A stretch of 64,000 nucleotides of DNA, from positions 1,732,637-1,796,636 of the forward strand of contig NZ_AP027059.1 of NCBI RefSeq assembly GCF_030295325.1, given 5' to 3'. Both the position numbers and the translations under genes were made by a program. Source of the stretch: Haliovirga abyssi (lineage in GTDB: Bacteria; Fusobacteriota; Fusobacteriia; Fusobacteriales; Haliovirgaceae). Below, piece by piece: positions 1 to 6,814 of this stretch (the first letter of the stretch is position 1; each line of letters opens with the position of its first letter). The notes below the pieces were generated by a model. That model searched no databases. It was not told where the DNA came from and saw only the letters and a program-made list of their open reading frames with translations.

Positions 1-67
1 TATGAGGACAAAGCTCACATTGAACTCTATTATCAGAAAGTTTTTTATAATATTTTGCCTCTTTCAT
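1..67 (-). CDS. amrS: AmmeMemoRadiSam system radical SAM enzyme, N-terminal fragment
   Basis: Partial gene that runs off the low end of the window. The visible N-terminus begins MKEAKYYKKL and reaches CELCPH, the usual opening of AmrS-type radical SAM proteins, which have a Cys-x-x-Cys-Pro-His module before the radical SAM core. An AAAGGAGGTG ribosome-binding site lies just upstream of the ATG at 65-67. It follows the AMMECR1-family gene at 120-647, its standard partner, with a repeat arm (85-119) in the gap. The catalytic domain is outside the window, so the call rests on about 22 residues plus context. Confidence 0.7.
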   Translation of the reverse strand, partial: MKEAKYYKKLSDNRVQCELCPH

Positions 68-84
68 ACAGAACACCTCCTTTA

Positions 85-119
85 GGAACGTTTGAAAAAT
101 AAATTTCTTATATTTTGTC
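85..119. repeat. Single arm of the GGAACG MITE-like repeat
   Basis: This stretch reads GGAACGTTTGAAAAATAA and continues through a TTCTTATATTTTG end, closely matching the left arm of the palindromic element seen whole at 59336-59434. It occupies the gap between the stop codon of the AMMECR1 gene and the ribosome-binding site of the next gene. No opposite arm is present, so it is a solo remnant. Confidence 0.7.
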
Positions 120-647
120 TCAAAAAAATCTTTTAGCCTCAAATTTATATATCGTCAAATCTTCTATTTTAGTGCCAAATGGCATTCCTGCTTTCTGCTT
201 AACTATTGAAATTTGTTCATCTATAGTATCAACTCCATCTAAATCAGGCAATAAAACTCCTTGCCTTCCAAACTGGTCCACTAAAATTATCCCATATATT
301 TTAGGATTCAGCTCTTCTATATTTTTAACTATTTCAGGTTCTGTTAATACATCAACTGAAACAGTTAAATTTTCAAGTTCATCTTCTGTTACAGCCATAA
401 ATCTCGGATCACGACTACAAGCTGATATTGCATTTCCCCTTATCTCCTCATATAAATCTTCTCTTACTGGAAGTATTGTACCTATACAACCTCTAAGTTC
501 TCCATTTTTTTTATGCAAAGTAACAAAACAGCTTCTTTTTACTTTTAATTCTTCACTTTTATCTATTTTTTCTTCTTTTATATTTGCAACATAATTTTTT
601 ATAGTTTCCCAAGCTAATTTCACATATATTGATTTTGCTTCATACAT
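120..647 (-). CDS. amrA: AMMECR1-domain protein (AmmeMemoRadiSam system protein A)
   Basis: The 175-residue product matches the AMMECR1 family throughout. It shows the signature LRGCIG near residue 53, then a stretch with SRDPRF, the ELENLTVSVDVL strand and the GxxGVLLPDLDGVDT segment. The family belongs to a three-part set with Memo and a radical SAM protein whose biochemical role is poorly known. The start is set at the ATG at 645-647, behind GGAGGTG; an upstream TTG at 662 overlaps that ribosome-binding site and is rejected. The amrS homologue follows on the same strand. No Memo gene is visible here. Confidence 0.9.
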   Translation of the reverse strand: MYEAKSIYVKLAWETIKNYVANIKEEKIDKSEELKVKRSCFVTLHKKNGELRGCIGTILPVREDLYEEIRGNAISACSRDPRFMAVTEDELENLTVSVDVLTEPEIVKNIEELNPKIYGIILVDQFGRQGVLLPDLDGVDTIDEQISIVKQKAGMPFGTKIEDLTIYKFEAKRFF

Positions 648-721
648 AAATAACACCTCCAAATTAATAAACTTATAACACTTAAATAATAACCTATGCT
701 TTTCTAAAAATCAAATTATAT

Positions 722-755
722 TTAAAAAAAAATAGGAGCGATAGGACATCGCTCC
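722..755 (-). terminator. Intrinsic terminator after the YdbC-like gene
   Basis: A perfect 8-bp stem, GGAGCGAT (735-742) with ATCGCTCC (748-755), closes a 5-nt loop. On the minus strand it is followed by a run of T residues (complement of 724-732). It lies 23 bp past the stop of the YdbC-like gene. Confidence 0.85.
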
Positions 756-777
756 GGCTATCTTTGCTTATATTTTT

Positions 778-1017
778 TTACACCATATCTAAACTATCAA
801 TATCTATTTCATTAAGCATTTTTTTCAATTCTTTTAATTCAGATTTATTCAAAGTTACACCTTTTCCCATTTTTTCATGTGTTTCATTCCAATCTCTAAT
901 ATCAGCTTTTGCTTTTCTATCGTTCCAAGATATAAGGTTTAATTCTTTACTCCATCCTTTAGCCCCTTCTCCTATTAAACCTAATTTATCTACAATTTCA
1001 AATTTTATTCCAGCCAT
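778..1017 (-). CDS. YdbC-family PC4-like single-strand DNA-binding protein
   Basis: A 79-residue protein with the pattern of the YdbC family, a bacterial version of the PC4/p15 coactivator fold that binds single-stranded nucleic acid. Recognisable parts are the N-terminal KFEIVDKLGLIGEG strands, the WSKELNLISWN core, DIRDWNETHEKMGKG and a C-terminal helix. It is a complete family length. AGGAG lies 7 nt before the ATG. The gene sits 17 bp after the RhuM-family gene and ends in a strong terminator, so the two may be cotranscribed. Its role in this cell cannot be told from sequence. Confidence 0.8.
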   Translation of the reverse strand: MAGIKFEIVDKLGLIGEGAKGWSKELNLISWNDRKAKADIRDWNETHEKMGKGVTLNKSELKELKKMLNEIDIDSLDMV

Positions 1018-1034
1018 TTCAAAATCTCCTAAAT

Positions 1035-2033
1035 TTATTTTTTACTCAAATCAAATAACTTCTTAACCTCTTTATCAAAATCAGACTCGATTGGTTGTTT
1101 TTTATTATATTCTTTATATTCTTCAAGTGCTTTTTTATCAGCTTTTTCTTTTGAGATTTTGCCCTTGCCTTCAAGAATTTTATATTCATTAAATTCTAAA
1201 AATTTAATAACACTTTTTGCAAATTCTGACATAGTGAATGCATTTCTTCTTTCAATAATATTTTCAATATAGTCAAAAAATCCTGAGATTGCTCTTTCCA
1301 GTTTTTTTATTTCATCTTCTGTTAGATAGTTCTTTGCAATTGTAACATCACTTGATAATATCCTGCCATCAGGTGCATTTTTCCAAGTTGTTAATCCCAT
1401 ATAAGATTGTTCTTTATCAGCTTTAGTGTAAATGATTTCTCCTGCTGTTTTCCCTGTAATGGCAAAGTGAAATTTATTTTGTACTGTCGCAAAAAAATCT
1501 TTTGTAGTTTGTGATTTTGGGTCGTAGTCAATACTACATTCAGCAAAAATATCTGTTATTTGCTGGTAAATTCTTCTTTCACTTGCTCTTATAGACCTTA
1601 CTTTTTCAAGTAGCTCTCTAAAGTAATCTTTTTCAAAGAATTTTTTACCTTGTTTTAGTCTGTCATCATCAATGGTAAAACCTTTTATGATGAATTCTTT
1701 TAAAACTGATGTTGCCCATATTCTAAATTGAGTTGCTCGTTTTGAGTTTACTCTGTAACCTACAGCTATAATCATATCAAGGTTATAGAATGAAGTATTA
1801 TAGTTTTTCCCATCAGAAGCAGTTATTCGAAATTTTCGAATAACTGAATTTTCATCTAATTCTCCACTTTTAAATATTTCCTTTATATGGTAGTTTATAG
1901 TATTTACTTCTACTTCAAAAAGTTCTGACATCATTTTTTGTGATAGCCATAGGGTTTCTTCTTCTAGAAATATTTCTAGTTTTACTTTTCCATTTTCTGC
2001 TGTGTATAGAATAAATTGTTGTAGTTTTTGCAT
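1035..2033 (-). CDS. RhuM-family protein (virulence-associated type)
   Basis: A 332-residue RhuM-type protein. The N-terminal half has the DNA-binding-like block with WLSQKMMSELFEV, the NxINYHIKEIFKSGEL stretch and the family hallmark YRVNSKRATQFRIWAT. The C-terminal half carries a YMGLTTWKNAPDG segment and a helical tail, and has no Fic motif, unlike the RhuM protein at 19450-20439. The start is the ATG at 2031-2033 behind GGAAGGTG; a TTG at 2048 is rejected. The molecular function of RhuM is not established. Its place beside an Abi remnant and a cassette cluster fits an accessory role. Confidence 0.85.
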   Translation of the reverse strand: MQKLQQFILYTAENGKVKLEIFLEEETLWLSQKMMSELFEVEVNTINYHIKEIFKSGELDENSVIRKFRITASDGKNYNTSFYNLDMIIAVGYRVNSKRATQFRIWATSVLKEFIIKGFTIDDDRLKQGKKFFEKDYFRELLEKVRSIRASERRIYQQITDIFAECSIDYDPKSQTTKDFFATVQNKFHFAITGKTAGEIIYTKADKEQSYMGLTTWKNAPDGRILSSDVTIAKNYLTEDEIKKLERAISGFFDYIENIIERRNAFTMSEFAKSVIKFLEFNEYKILEGKGKISKEKADKKALEEYKEYNKKQPIESDFDKEVKKLFDLSKK

Positions 2034-2131
2034 TATATCACCTTCCAAATTTTAGAGTATTATAACTTCTTTTGCTTTTTACAATTGAAATTATAATCTA
2101 TAATATTTTAAAATAAACTATCAAACTTATA

Positions 2132-2968
2132 TTATTTTTGAATTTCTAATAACAATGATGTTATTTCATCTAAATTTTTATTTGACTCAATCAAAACCTG
2201 ACAACAATTACCGTTATAAAATTTTTGAATTCCCTCTGATAATTCTTTTATTTTATGTTCTTTTATTCTTTTTTTTACTTCATCAATATGAAGCATTACA
2301 ACTATTATTATCTTGCTTTTTCTAATTTTAATATATGCAAAATTTCTTTTTTTTCTTAATGAAATATAATATCTTTGTGGATTATAAATTATTTTATTAG
2401 TTTCTAAGGACAGATTTGTCTTAATTTTATTATATATATCTTTAATTTCATCCTTAACTCCATCCAGATGATATTCTTCTGAATAATTTACAATAGACTT
2501 ATTTTCTTCACTTGCTTCAGCAATATCAATAGTTTCAATATTTTCAAAATATTTTTTTATAAATACTTCTTTACTATTCTTTTCCAAATCTGATATTCTT
2601 TCTACAAAATTAACATGATTAAAGGTTTTAAAAAAGTTATCACTAGATAAGTGACCAAAAGCTCCATGCCTTTCGGCAAAAGTATATGCAACTTTAGTTT
2701 TTATAGAAATTTATATCTTTTCCAAATACAGTAAAATTATATTTCTTAATTCTCTGTCAAAATAGTATAAATCAATTACTTCCTTTATATCTACTTTATC
2801 ATAAGAGTTTGGAAACTATTCAAAAAATTTAAGGCAATTACTAAATTTATAATAATTTACATTTGAAAGAAATTTTACCATTTTATCTTTATTTTCAATG
2901 ATAATACCTCTCGATTCTAATATATTTATCTGTTCAATAAAAGATTTATGCTCTTTTAAATACTTCAT
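2132..2968 (-). pseudogene. Broken Abi_2-family abortive infection gene with C-terminal DUF5655-like domain
   Basis: Reading down from the ATG at 2966-2968, which has a strong AGGAGG site, a single frame encodes an Abi_2-like N-terminus (MKYLKEHKSF, NYYKFSNCLKFFE, then DLYYFDRELRNI, ISIKTKVAYTFAERHGAFGHL). That frame is cut by TAG at 2816-2818 and TAA at 2711-2713. After the second stop it stays open to 2132 and ends in about 100 residues that resemble DUF5655 (YISLRKKRNFAYIKIRK). Both stops fall in conserved stretches and no frameshift is needed, so this is a gene lost by point mutation. A TTG at 2585-2587 could start a C-terminal fragment, but no good ribosome-binding site precedes it. Confidence 0.8.
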
Positions 2969-2981
2969 AATTCCTCCTAAA

Positions 2982-3042
2982 AAAAAGAAACCAGCCCCTG
3001 GTACGCTTCCATGGATAGGCGTGGCTGGTACAGTTCTTTATA
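2982..3042 (-). ncRNA. AbiF-like small RNA upstream of the Abi_2 gene
   Basis: Minus-strand unit of about 60 nt with its own promoter and terminator, ending 14 nt before the Abi_2 start codon. The outer stem pairs ACCAGCC (complement of 3023-3029) with GGCTGGT (complement of 2990-2996), followed by TTTCTTTTTTTT. An inner ACGC/GCGT helix leaves an ACCAGG bulge that could pair with CCT in the loop as a pseudoknot. A family of structured RNAs named AbiF is known upstream of Abi_2 genes; the position and layout agree, but I have not compared it with the covariance model. Confidence 0.6.
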
Positions 3043-3048
3043 CAATTA

Positions 3049-3077
3049 ATTATAACACTATTTATATAAAAAATCAA
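3049..3077 (-). promoter_or_regulatory. Promoter of the AbiF-like RNA
   Basis: Minus-strand TTGATT (complement of 3072-3077), a 17-bp spacer, then TATAAT (complement of 3049-3054). This is a near-consensus sigma-70 promoter placing the start close to 3042, just ahead of the RNA hairpin. Confidence 0.75.
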
Positions 3078-3189
3078 TTTTTCATTGATATAATAAGTAA
3101 CTTTCAATTTATTAAATTTTCAATATCATAATTAAAAAATCTTGAATCCAATTGAAACATAAATACAAAGTCAAATATAGACTTACTTG

Positions 3190-3322
3190 CCTATAACGGT
3201 TTTCGTGTCAAACGAAATCAATTAGACGGTTAGCGGAACAATCAGCGGATAGCTAAAGGGCGCACGTTAGACAAGATTAGGGGACGCGACCGCGCTCAAC
3301 AATCTTGGCTAGCTGTTATGAC
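3190..3322 (-). other. attC-like recombination site A (end of cassette 3)
   Basis: Imperfect, relatively GC-rich inverted repeat after the last gene of the cassette. Read on the minus strand it starts at the outer arm GTCATAAC (complement of 3315-3322) and ends at CGTTATAGGC (complement of 3188-3197), matching the AAC...GTT arms of attC. Inside are nested helices: CAGC..TAGCTAA with TTGGCTAGCTG, and AAGATT with AATCTT (near 3273 and 3300). The outer arm is the exact reverse complement of the 5' end of the same cassette at 5057-5064, and similarity continues about 12 bp further. The inner half (3200-3240) has extra hairpins. Confidence 0.65.
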
Positions 3323-3362
3323 TCGTAGGCAGACTGGTTTTTATCAAAAATTATTATTACAC

Positions 3363-3995
3363 TTATTTTTCACTTTTTTTTAAAATATCAATTCCGTTTT
3401 GCACTGCATTAATTGAAAAAGCTTGATAAATATTATAAAAGAATAGTAACATTTCAAAAAATAGATAAATATTTGCAATCAAGTAAATTGTAGTAAAAAA
3501 TATTTTAATCAGTATCTTTATTTTTGAATTTAATGATTGTAATGATATTACAACCATAGAATTATTAAGCAAAAATATAATGATAAAATTAAAAAATAAA
3601 AGTATCAATATATATATACAAATTCCCAAAAACTGATAATTATATATTTTAAACTTACTAGTATTATTTTGCGAATGTACCAATAATGTTTTTAGTATAT
3701 TTTCTCCAAGTAGGGCTTGAAAAATAGCATAACCTGTAAAAACTAGTGTGATAAAATACAATGATATATTATTAAGATGACTTACAATTTCTTTTATTTC
3801 TAAAATATATTTATTTGAATTTACTTCTATAAAAGTCATTAAAAATATAAAGAATAAAAGAATTATTAGCATAAGAAGAGTCTTTGGTTTAAATGACAAA
3901 CTAAACGTTGAACAAAAAGATTTTTTTATGACTTTTTCAAAAGAGTCTTCAAGCATTAAGTCTTCAAGACTTTTGGTCAGTTTTTCTTTTATCAT
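3363..3995 (-). CDS. Four-helix integral membrane protein, cassette gene
   Basis: A 210-residue protein I do not recognise. A charged N-terminal 35 residues precede four clear hydrophobic segments at about 38-58, 75-98, 120-145 and 160-190, followed by a short cytosolic-type tail ending KKSEK. The start has AGGAGAAAAAGG upstream and lies 10 bp after the stop of 4006-5004, so the two genes are translationally close and in the same cassette. A soluble protein paired with a small membrane protein is a common layout in anti-phage modules, where the membrane partner is the effector. That role is inference only. Confidence 0.7.
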   Translation of the reverse strand: MIKEKLTKSLEDLMLEDSFEKVIKKSFCSTFSLSFKPKTLLMLIILLFFIFLMTFIEVNSNKYILEIKEIVSHLNNISLYFITLVFTGYAIFQALLGENILKTLLVHSQNNTSKFKIYNYQFLGICIYILILLFFNFIIIFLLNNSMVVISLQSLNSKIKILIKIFFTTIYLIANIYLFFEMLLFFYNIYQAFSINAVQNGIDILKKSEK

Positions 3996-4005
3996 CCTTT
4001 TTCTC

Positions 4006-5004
4006 CTATCTATTATTTAACATCATTAGAAATGCAGGGTTATTAAAAATTCTTTCAATTCTCCATAAATTATTTTCATAAATATCTTTATTTTCTTTGC
4101 TTAATCCTCTCATCTCACTTTTACTTAATCTAGCCTTTTCTATTAATAAATTTGTATTTTCAACTTCCGAATTATGTTCAGGCAACTCAATTATTAATTC
4201 TTCTTTATATTCCTCTTCGCTTACTACTGCAGATTGTCCACTTTTGTCAACTCCTAAAATTTTGGACTTAGCAGTACCTTTTGTCCCTTCAACAAGATTA
4301 GCTACTTCATCATAATTTTTTGGGCTATTTATAGAAACATTCCCTGAATTTGCTTTTAATATTTCAATCTCTTCTCTAAAAGAATTAAAAATATCATTTA
4401 CAATAACTTCTCCATTTAATGGATAAATTTTCAATTCAATTCTATTTATTTTTTGAAGCTCTTCAAGTTGTTTTCTTAATTTTTCTTTTGATGGAAAAGC
4501 AACAATATTTAAACTAATATCAGGTAATAAAGAAATTTCCTTTTCTTCATCTTTTTCAAGTTTTTTTCTAATTTTATTTTCTTGTCTAATATATTTTTTT
4601 ATTATGCCTTTTGTATGAGTTTCAAAATTCTTTATTGTAGGACTTCCTTTTTGATTTTTAATTAATATTAGTCTATGATTACTTAATAAAATTATAAAAA
4701 GGGAAAATGGTGCGGTACTGTATATTTCATTTTTTTCAATCAACTGTCCATCTCTTAGATCAGATTTTATTTCTAATTCTGTCTTTTTTACAAAACAGCC
4801 TTTTAAAGCATATTCATCTCCAAATTTTATTATTTCAATATCTTTAAATGCAAAATACTTATTTTTTCCCGATTTATTAATTAATTCACTTTTTAATGCT
4901 GGATAAATAATTGTATCAAAATAATTTAACATTGGTTCATTTTCTTCACCAAAAGTACAGTTAAAATTTGCTACATTATAATACTTAAACCCTTTTATAT
5001 TCAT
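4006..5004 (-). CDS. Unknown soluble protein, cassette gene
   Basis: A 332-residue protein without recognised domain, signal peptide or membrane segment. Residues 1-135 look like mixed alpha/beta with short strands (FGDEYALKGCFV, FSLFIILLSNHRLILIKN). Residues 135-165 are highly charged and probably coiled coil. A second folded part spans about 170-230, then a Gly/Ser/Lys-rich linker and a C-terminal helical piece with LSKSEMRGLSKENKDIYE. It is the first gene of a two-gene cassette whose 5' boundary is the G^TTATGAC core at about 5063. The downstream partner is the membrane protein at 3363-3995. Confidence 0.7.
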   Translation of the reverse strand: MNIKGFKYYNVANFNCTFGEENEPMLNYFDTIIYPALKSELINKSGKNKYFAFKDIEIIKFGDEYALKGCFVKKTELEIKSDLRDGQLIEKNEIYSTAPFSLFIILLSNHRLILIKNQKGSPTIKNFETHTKGIIKKYIRQENKIRKKLEKDEEKEISLLPDISLNIVAFPSKEKLRKQLEELQKINRIELKIYPLNGEVIVNDIFNSFREEIEILKANSGNVSINSPKNYDEVANLVEGTKGTAKSKILGVDKSGQSAVVSEEEYKEELIIELPEHNSEVENTNLLIEKARLSKSEMRGLSKENKDIYENNLWRIERIFNNPAFLMMLNNR

Positions 5005-5056
5005 TTTTCCTCCTCAATTTTTTTCTAGTAAGAATAGTAACTAAGTTTGCCTATGT

Positions 5057-5145
5057 GTCATAACGTGCTTATAATTAGACAATGCCTTTGAGTGAGGTAC
5101 AAACCACCGAAAAGATATTGCTTTAGCATTGTTATACGACGTTCA
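5057..5145 (-). other. attC-like recombination site B (end of cassette 2)
   Basis: On the minus strand it runs from the arm CGTATAAC (complement of 5131-5138) through a perfect 7-bp helix, ACAATGC with GCATTGT, to the arm CGTTATGAC (complement of 5057-5065). The first arm is the exact reverse complement of GTTATACG, the 5' end of the unit at 6722 and below. The second arm donates the 5' end of the next unit. The spacing of the two helices and the unpaired bases between them are as in attC sites. It separates the DUF4062 gene from the next pair of genes. Confidence 0.7.
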
Positions 5146-5212
5146 GTTTGTGATGTCGTACTTCTTTATTCACAAAATTACTATATTTACTTTGCTTATT
5201 ATTTTATTAAAT

Positions 5213-6094
5213 TTAGAGATTAATTTGATTAATTTGATTTGTTAATATAGAAATAATTTTATCACCATTCACCCAAAATGCATTAAAAGATTTACTGCCA
5301 CCTAAATAAACTTGATGGTTTTGAATTCTTTTGAGTTCTGTAATAACTTTTATTAACTCTTCCTTATTTGGTAATTCTATATTAATTTTGCCCAAAAAAT
5401 AAGTTAATTCAGATTGAATCTGTTCTAATATATATTTACCATCGTCAATAGTATAAGTTCCCGAGTCTTTTTCAGTAATCCAATCTATTTTAAAAGAATT
5501 AAAATTTTTTTTTAATTCTTTTAAAATATAATGATTATTATCAAAATTATTTTCAAATTTTGTTTGTATATTGTTTTCAAAAGTATTTGATAGATTTTGT
5601 GCTACTAAAGTTAAGTGATTATTAATTTTACTTTTAAATTCTGAAATACTTGAAAAATTATCTACAACTCCTTGTTCATAAAGGTAATTTTTAAAATTAG
5701 TTAATTTTTCATATTGTAAACTATCTATACTTGAAGGAACAATTGGTGTATTTGAAAAATAAATCATTGTTTTTTTATCGCTACTGATAAATTGATTAAT
5801 TTCTTCAATAGTTCCAGATTCTTCAACACCAGTTGGAGTCCCTAATCTTGTCCAAAAAACTCCAATAAGAATATCACAATCATTTACAATTTGTTCATTA
5901 ATAATTTCCTGTGGTCTTCCTCCTAATTCAGGAGTTACATTTGCTTCCCACATTACAGGAGAAAACATAATTTTATAATGAGTTGAATTAATCATGTTCC
6001 AATTAAATATTAAATTTTTAAGTTCTTCCCTCTCTTGCGAAACATCTGACGGTGAAGCAATTAAAATTTTGTAAACAATACATTCATATGACAT
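5213..6094 (-). CDS. DUF4062 domain protein, cassette gene
   Basis: The first 140 of 293 residues match DUF4062: KILIASPSDVSQEREEL at the N-terminus, a VMWEANVTPELGGRPQEIIN stretch, then NDCDILIGVFWTRLGTPT and GTIEEI. In other proteins this Rossmann/TIR-like module sits in front of signalling or STAND-type NTPase domains. Here the remaining 150 residues are helical and contain no P-loop, so it is a short stand-alone form. AGGAGGACAAA precedes the ATG. DUF4062 genes recur in cassette arrays and defence loci from general knowledge; the function of this protein is unknown. Confidence 0.8.
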   Translation of the reverse strand: MSYECIVYKILIASPSDVSQEREELKNLIFNWNMINSTHYKIMFSPVMWEANVTPELGGRPQEIINEQIVNDCDILIGVFWTRLGTPTGVEESGTIEEINQFISSDKKTMIYFSNTPIVPSSIDSLQYEKLTNFKNYLYEQGVVDNFSSISEFKSKINNHLTLVAQNLSNTFENNIQTKFENNFDNNHYILKELKKNFNSFKIDWITEKDSGTYTIDDGKYILEQIQSELTYFLGKINIELPNKEELIKVITELKRIQNHQVYLGGSKSFNAFWVNGDKIISILTNQINQINL

Positions 6095-6144
6095 TTTGTC
6101 CTCCTATAATTTTTTATTTTTGTGGCTTGCTGAATCGATGTAAA

Positions 6145-6230
6145 TATGTCGGTTGGCATTGATTTATGCGACTGTCCCATTCAGATTTTACTTGCATCTC
6201 TGCCTAGAATGCCAAACGCCGAATGACATA
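6145..6230 (-). other. Imperfect hairpin C between two cassette genes
   Basis: A strong bulged stem: TTGGCATT (6153-6160) pairs with AATGCCAA (6208-6215), flanked by outer arms ATGTCGG (6146-6152) and CCG-AAT-GACAT (6218-6229), with three unpaired bases. The layout is attC-like, but the outer arms read TATGTC/GACATA where attC sites have AAC/GTT. The arms agree with each other and not with the 5' end of the preceding gene. It is either a divergent attC or a hairpin internal to a two-gene cassette. Confidence 0.5.
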
Positions 6231-6264
6231 GATGAAGTGTGGTTTTCATTTTATCTATCTAGTA

Positions 6265-6678
6265 TTAGGTGAAGTTTTTTCTTAATTCTTTAGAAAATTC
6301 AATTCTTAATAGCTTTACATTTTCTCTAACCTCTCCTCGCCATTTCTTTAAATTGTTTACTCTACCTAATTTCCTCTGTAAAAAATATTGAAATAATTTT
6401 TCCATTAAAATCTCAATGTTTTTTGGTGCAACTCCATCAATGTAAAGTATATGTATTTTCTGAGATGCTACTCTGATTTCGTCTGGAAATGTATTATAAT
6501 CATCTCTATTAGTTGCTGATACCAAAGAGATGAAAAAAGAAAAATTTTTGTATTTCTCATTTCTTATCCAAAGATTGAGGTCGCGCCTTCTTTGTAATCT
6601 ATGATTAGCTATAAGAGAAACAACTTGCCCAGCAAGACCACCAGCAAGTAGTGAAGATAGAATTTGATTTAGTTCCAA
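6265..6678 (-). CDS. Small membrane-anchored protein, cassette gene
   Basis: A 137-residue protein of unknown function. The TTG at 6676-6678 is taken as start because AAAGGAGTG lies 8 nt upstream; an open frame continues higher to 6753 but runs into the attC-like site. Residues 5-25 (ILSSLLAGGLAGQVVSLIAN) form one membrane segment, followed at once by a basic HRLQRRRDL stretch and a soluble helical domain ending in a basic tail. Single-helix proteins of this form are common in integron cassettes. It probably belongs with the DUF4062 gene, since cassette-end complementarity joins the two. Confidence 0.7.
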   Translation of the reverse strand: MELNQILSSLLAGGLAGQVVSLIANHRLQRRRDLNLWIRNEKYKNFSFFISLVSATNRDDYNTFPDEIRVASQKIHILYIDGVAPKNIEILMEKLFQYFLQRKLGRVNNLKKWRGEVRENVKLLRIEFSKELRKNFT

Positions 6679-6713
6679 AATAAACACTCCTTTAAATTTT
6701 AATATACTAAATA

Positions 6714-6802
6714 TCGTATAACGGATTTGCAGACAGACGCAGTCTATGAACATACAGCAATAGCGTAGTGAGAATAAATTGAGTCTGCTGACATGTTAGT
6801 AG
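6714..6802 (-). other. attC-like recombination site D (end of cassette 1)
   Basis: The clearest site. Minus strand: outer arm CTACTAAC (complement of 6795-6802), spacer, inner helix GCAGAC (complement of 6783-6788) pairing with GTCTGC (complement of 6729-6734), spacer, then CGTTATACG (complement of 6715-6723). The outer arm is the reverse complement of GTTAGTAG. The sequence AGTAGAA stands at the start of the same cassette (8335-8341), directly after the group II intron, which explains where the GTT went. It begins 13 bp past the stop codon of the PIN gene. Confidence 0.75.
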
Positions 6803-6814
6803 AAGTGAATCTTA

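Noticed and set aside
115-594. Plus-strand reading frame opposite amrA
   Set aside because: Antisense of a well-conserved AMMECR1 gene, no ribosome-binding site, low-complexity Ser/Ile-rich product.
1035-2033. RhuM protein at 1035 as a Fic enzyme
   Set aside because: Its C-terminus has no HxFxxGN motif, unlike the proteins at 19450 and 24766.
2132-2968. Stop-codon readthrough or recoding in the Abi_2 gene
   Set aside because: The two interruptions are different codons (TAG and TAA) and both codons end normal genes elsewhere in the window, so recoding is unlikely; point-mutation decay is simpler.
6679-6753. N-terminal extension of the small cassette membrane protein
   Set aside because: It would run through the attC-like site D; the TTG with AAAGGAGTG at 6676-6678 is a better start.
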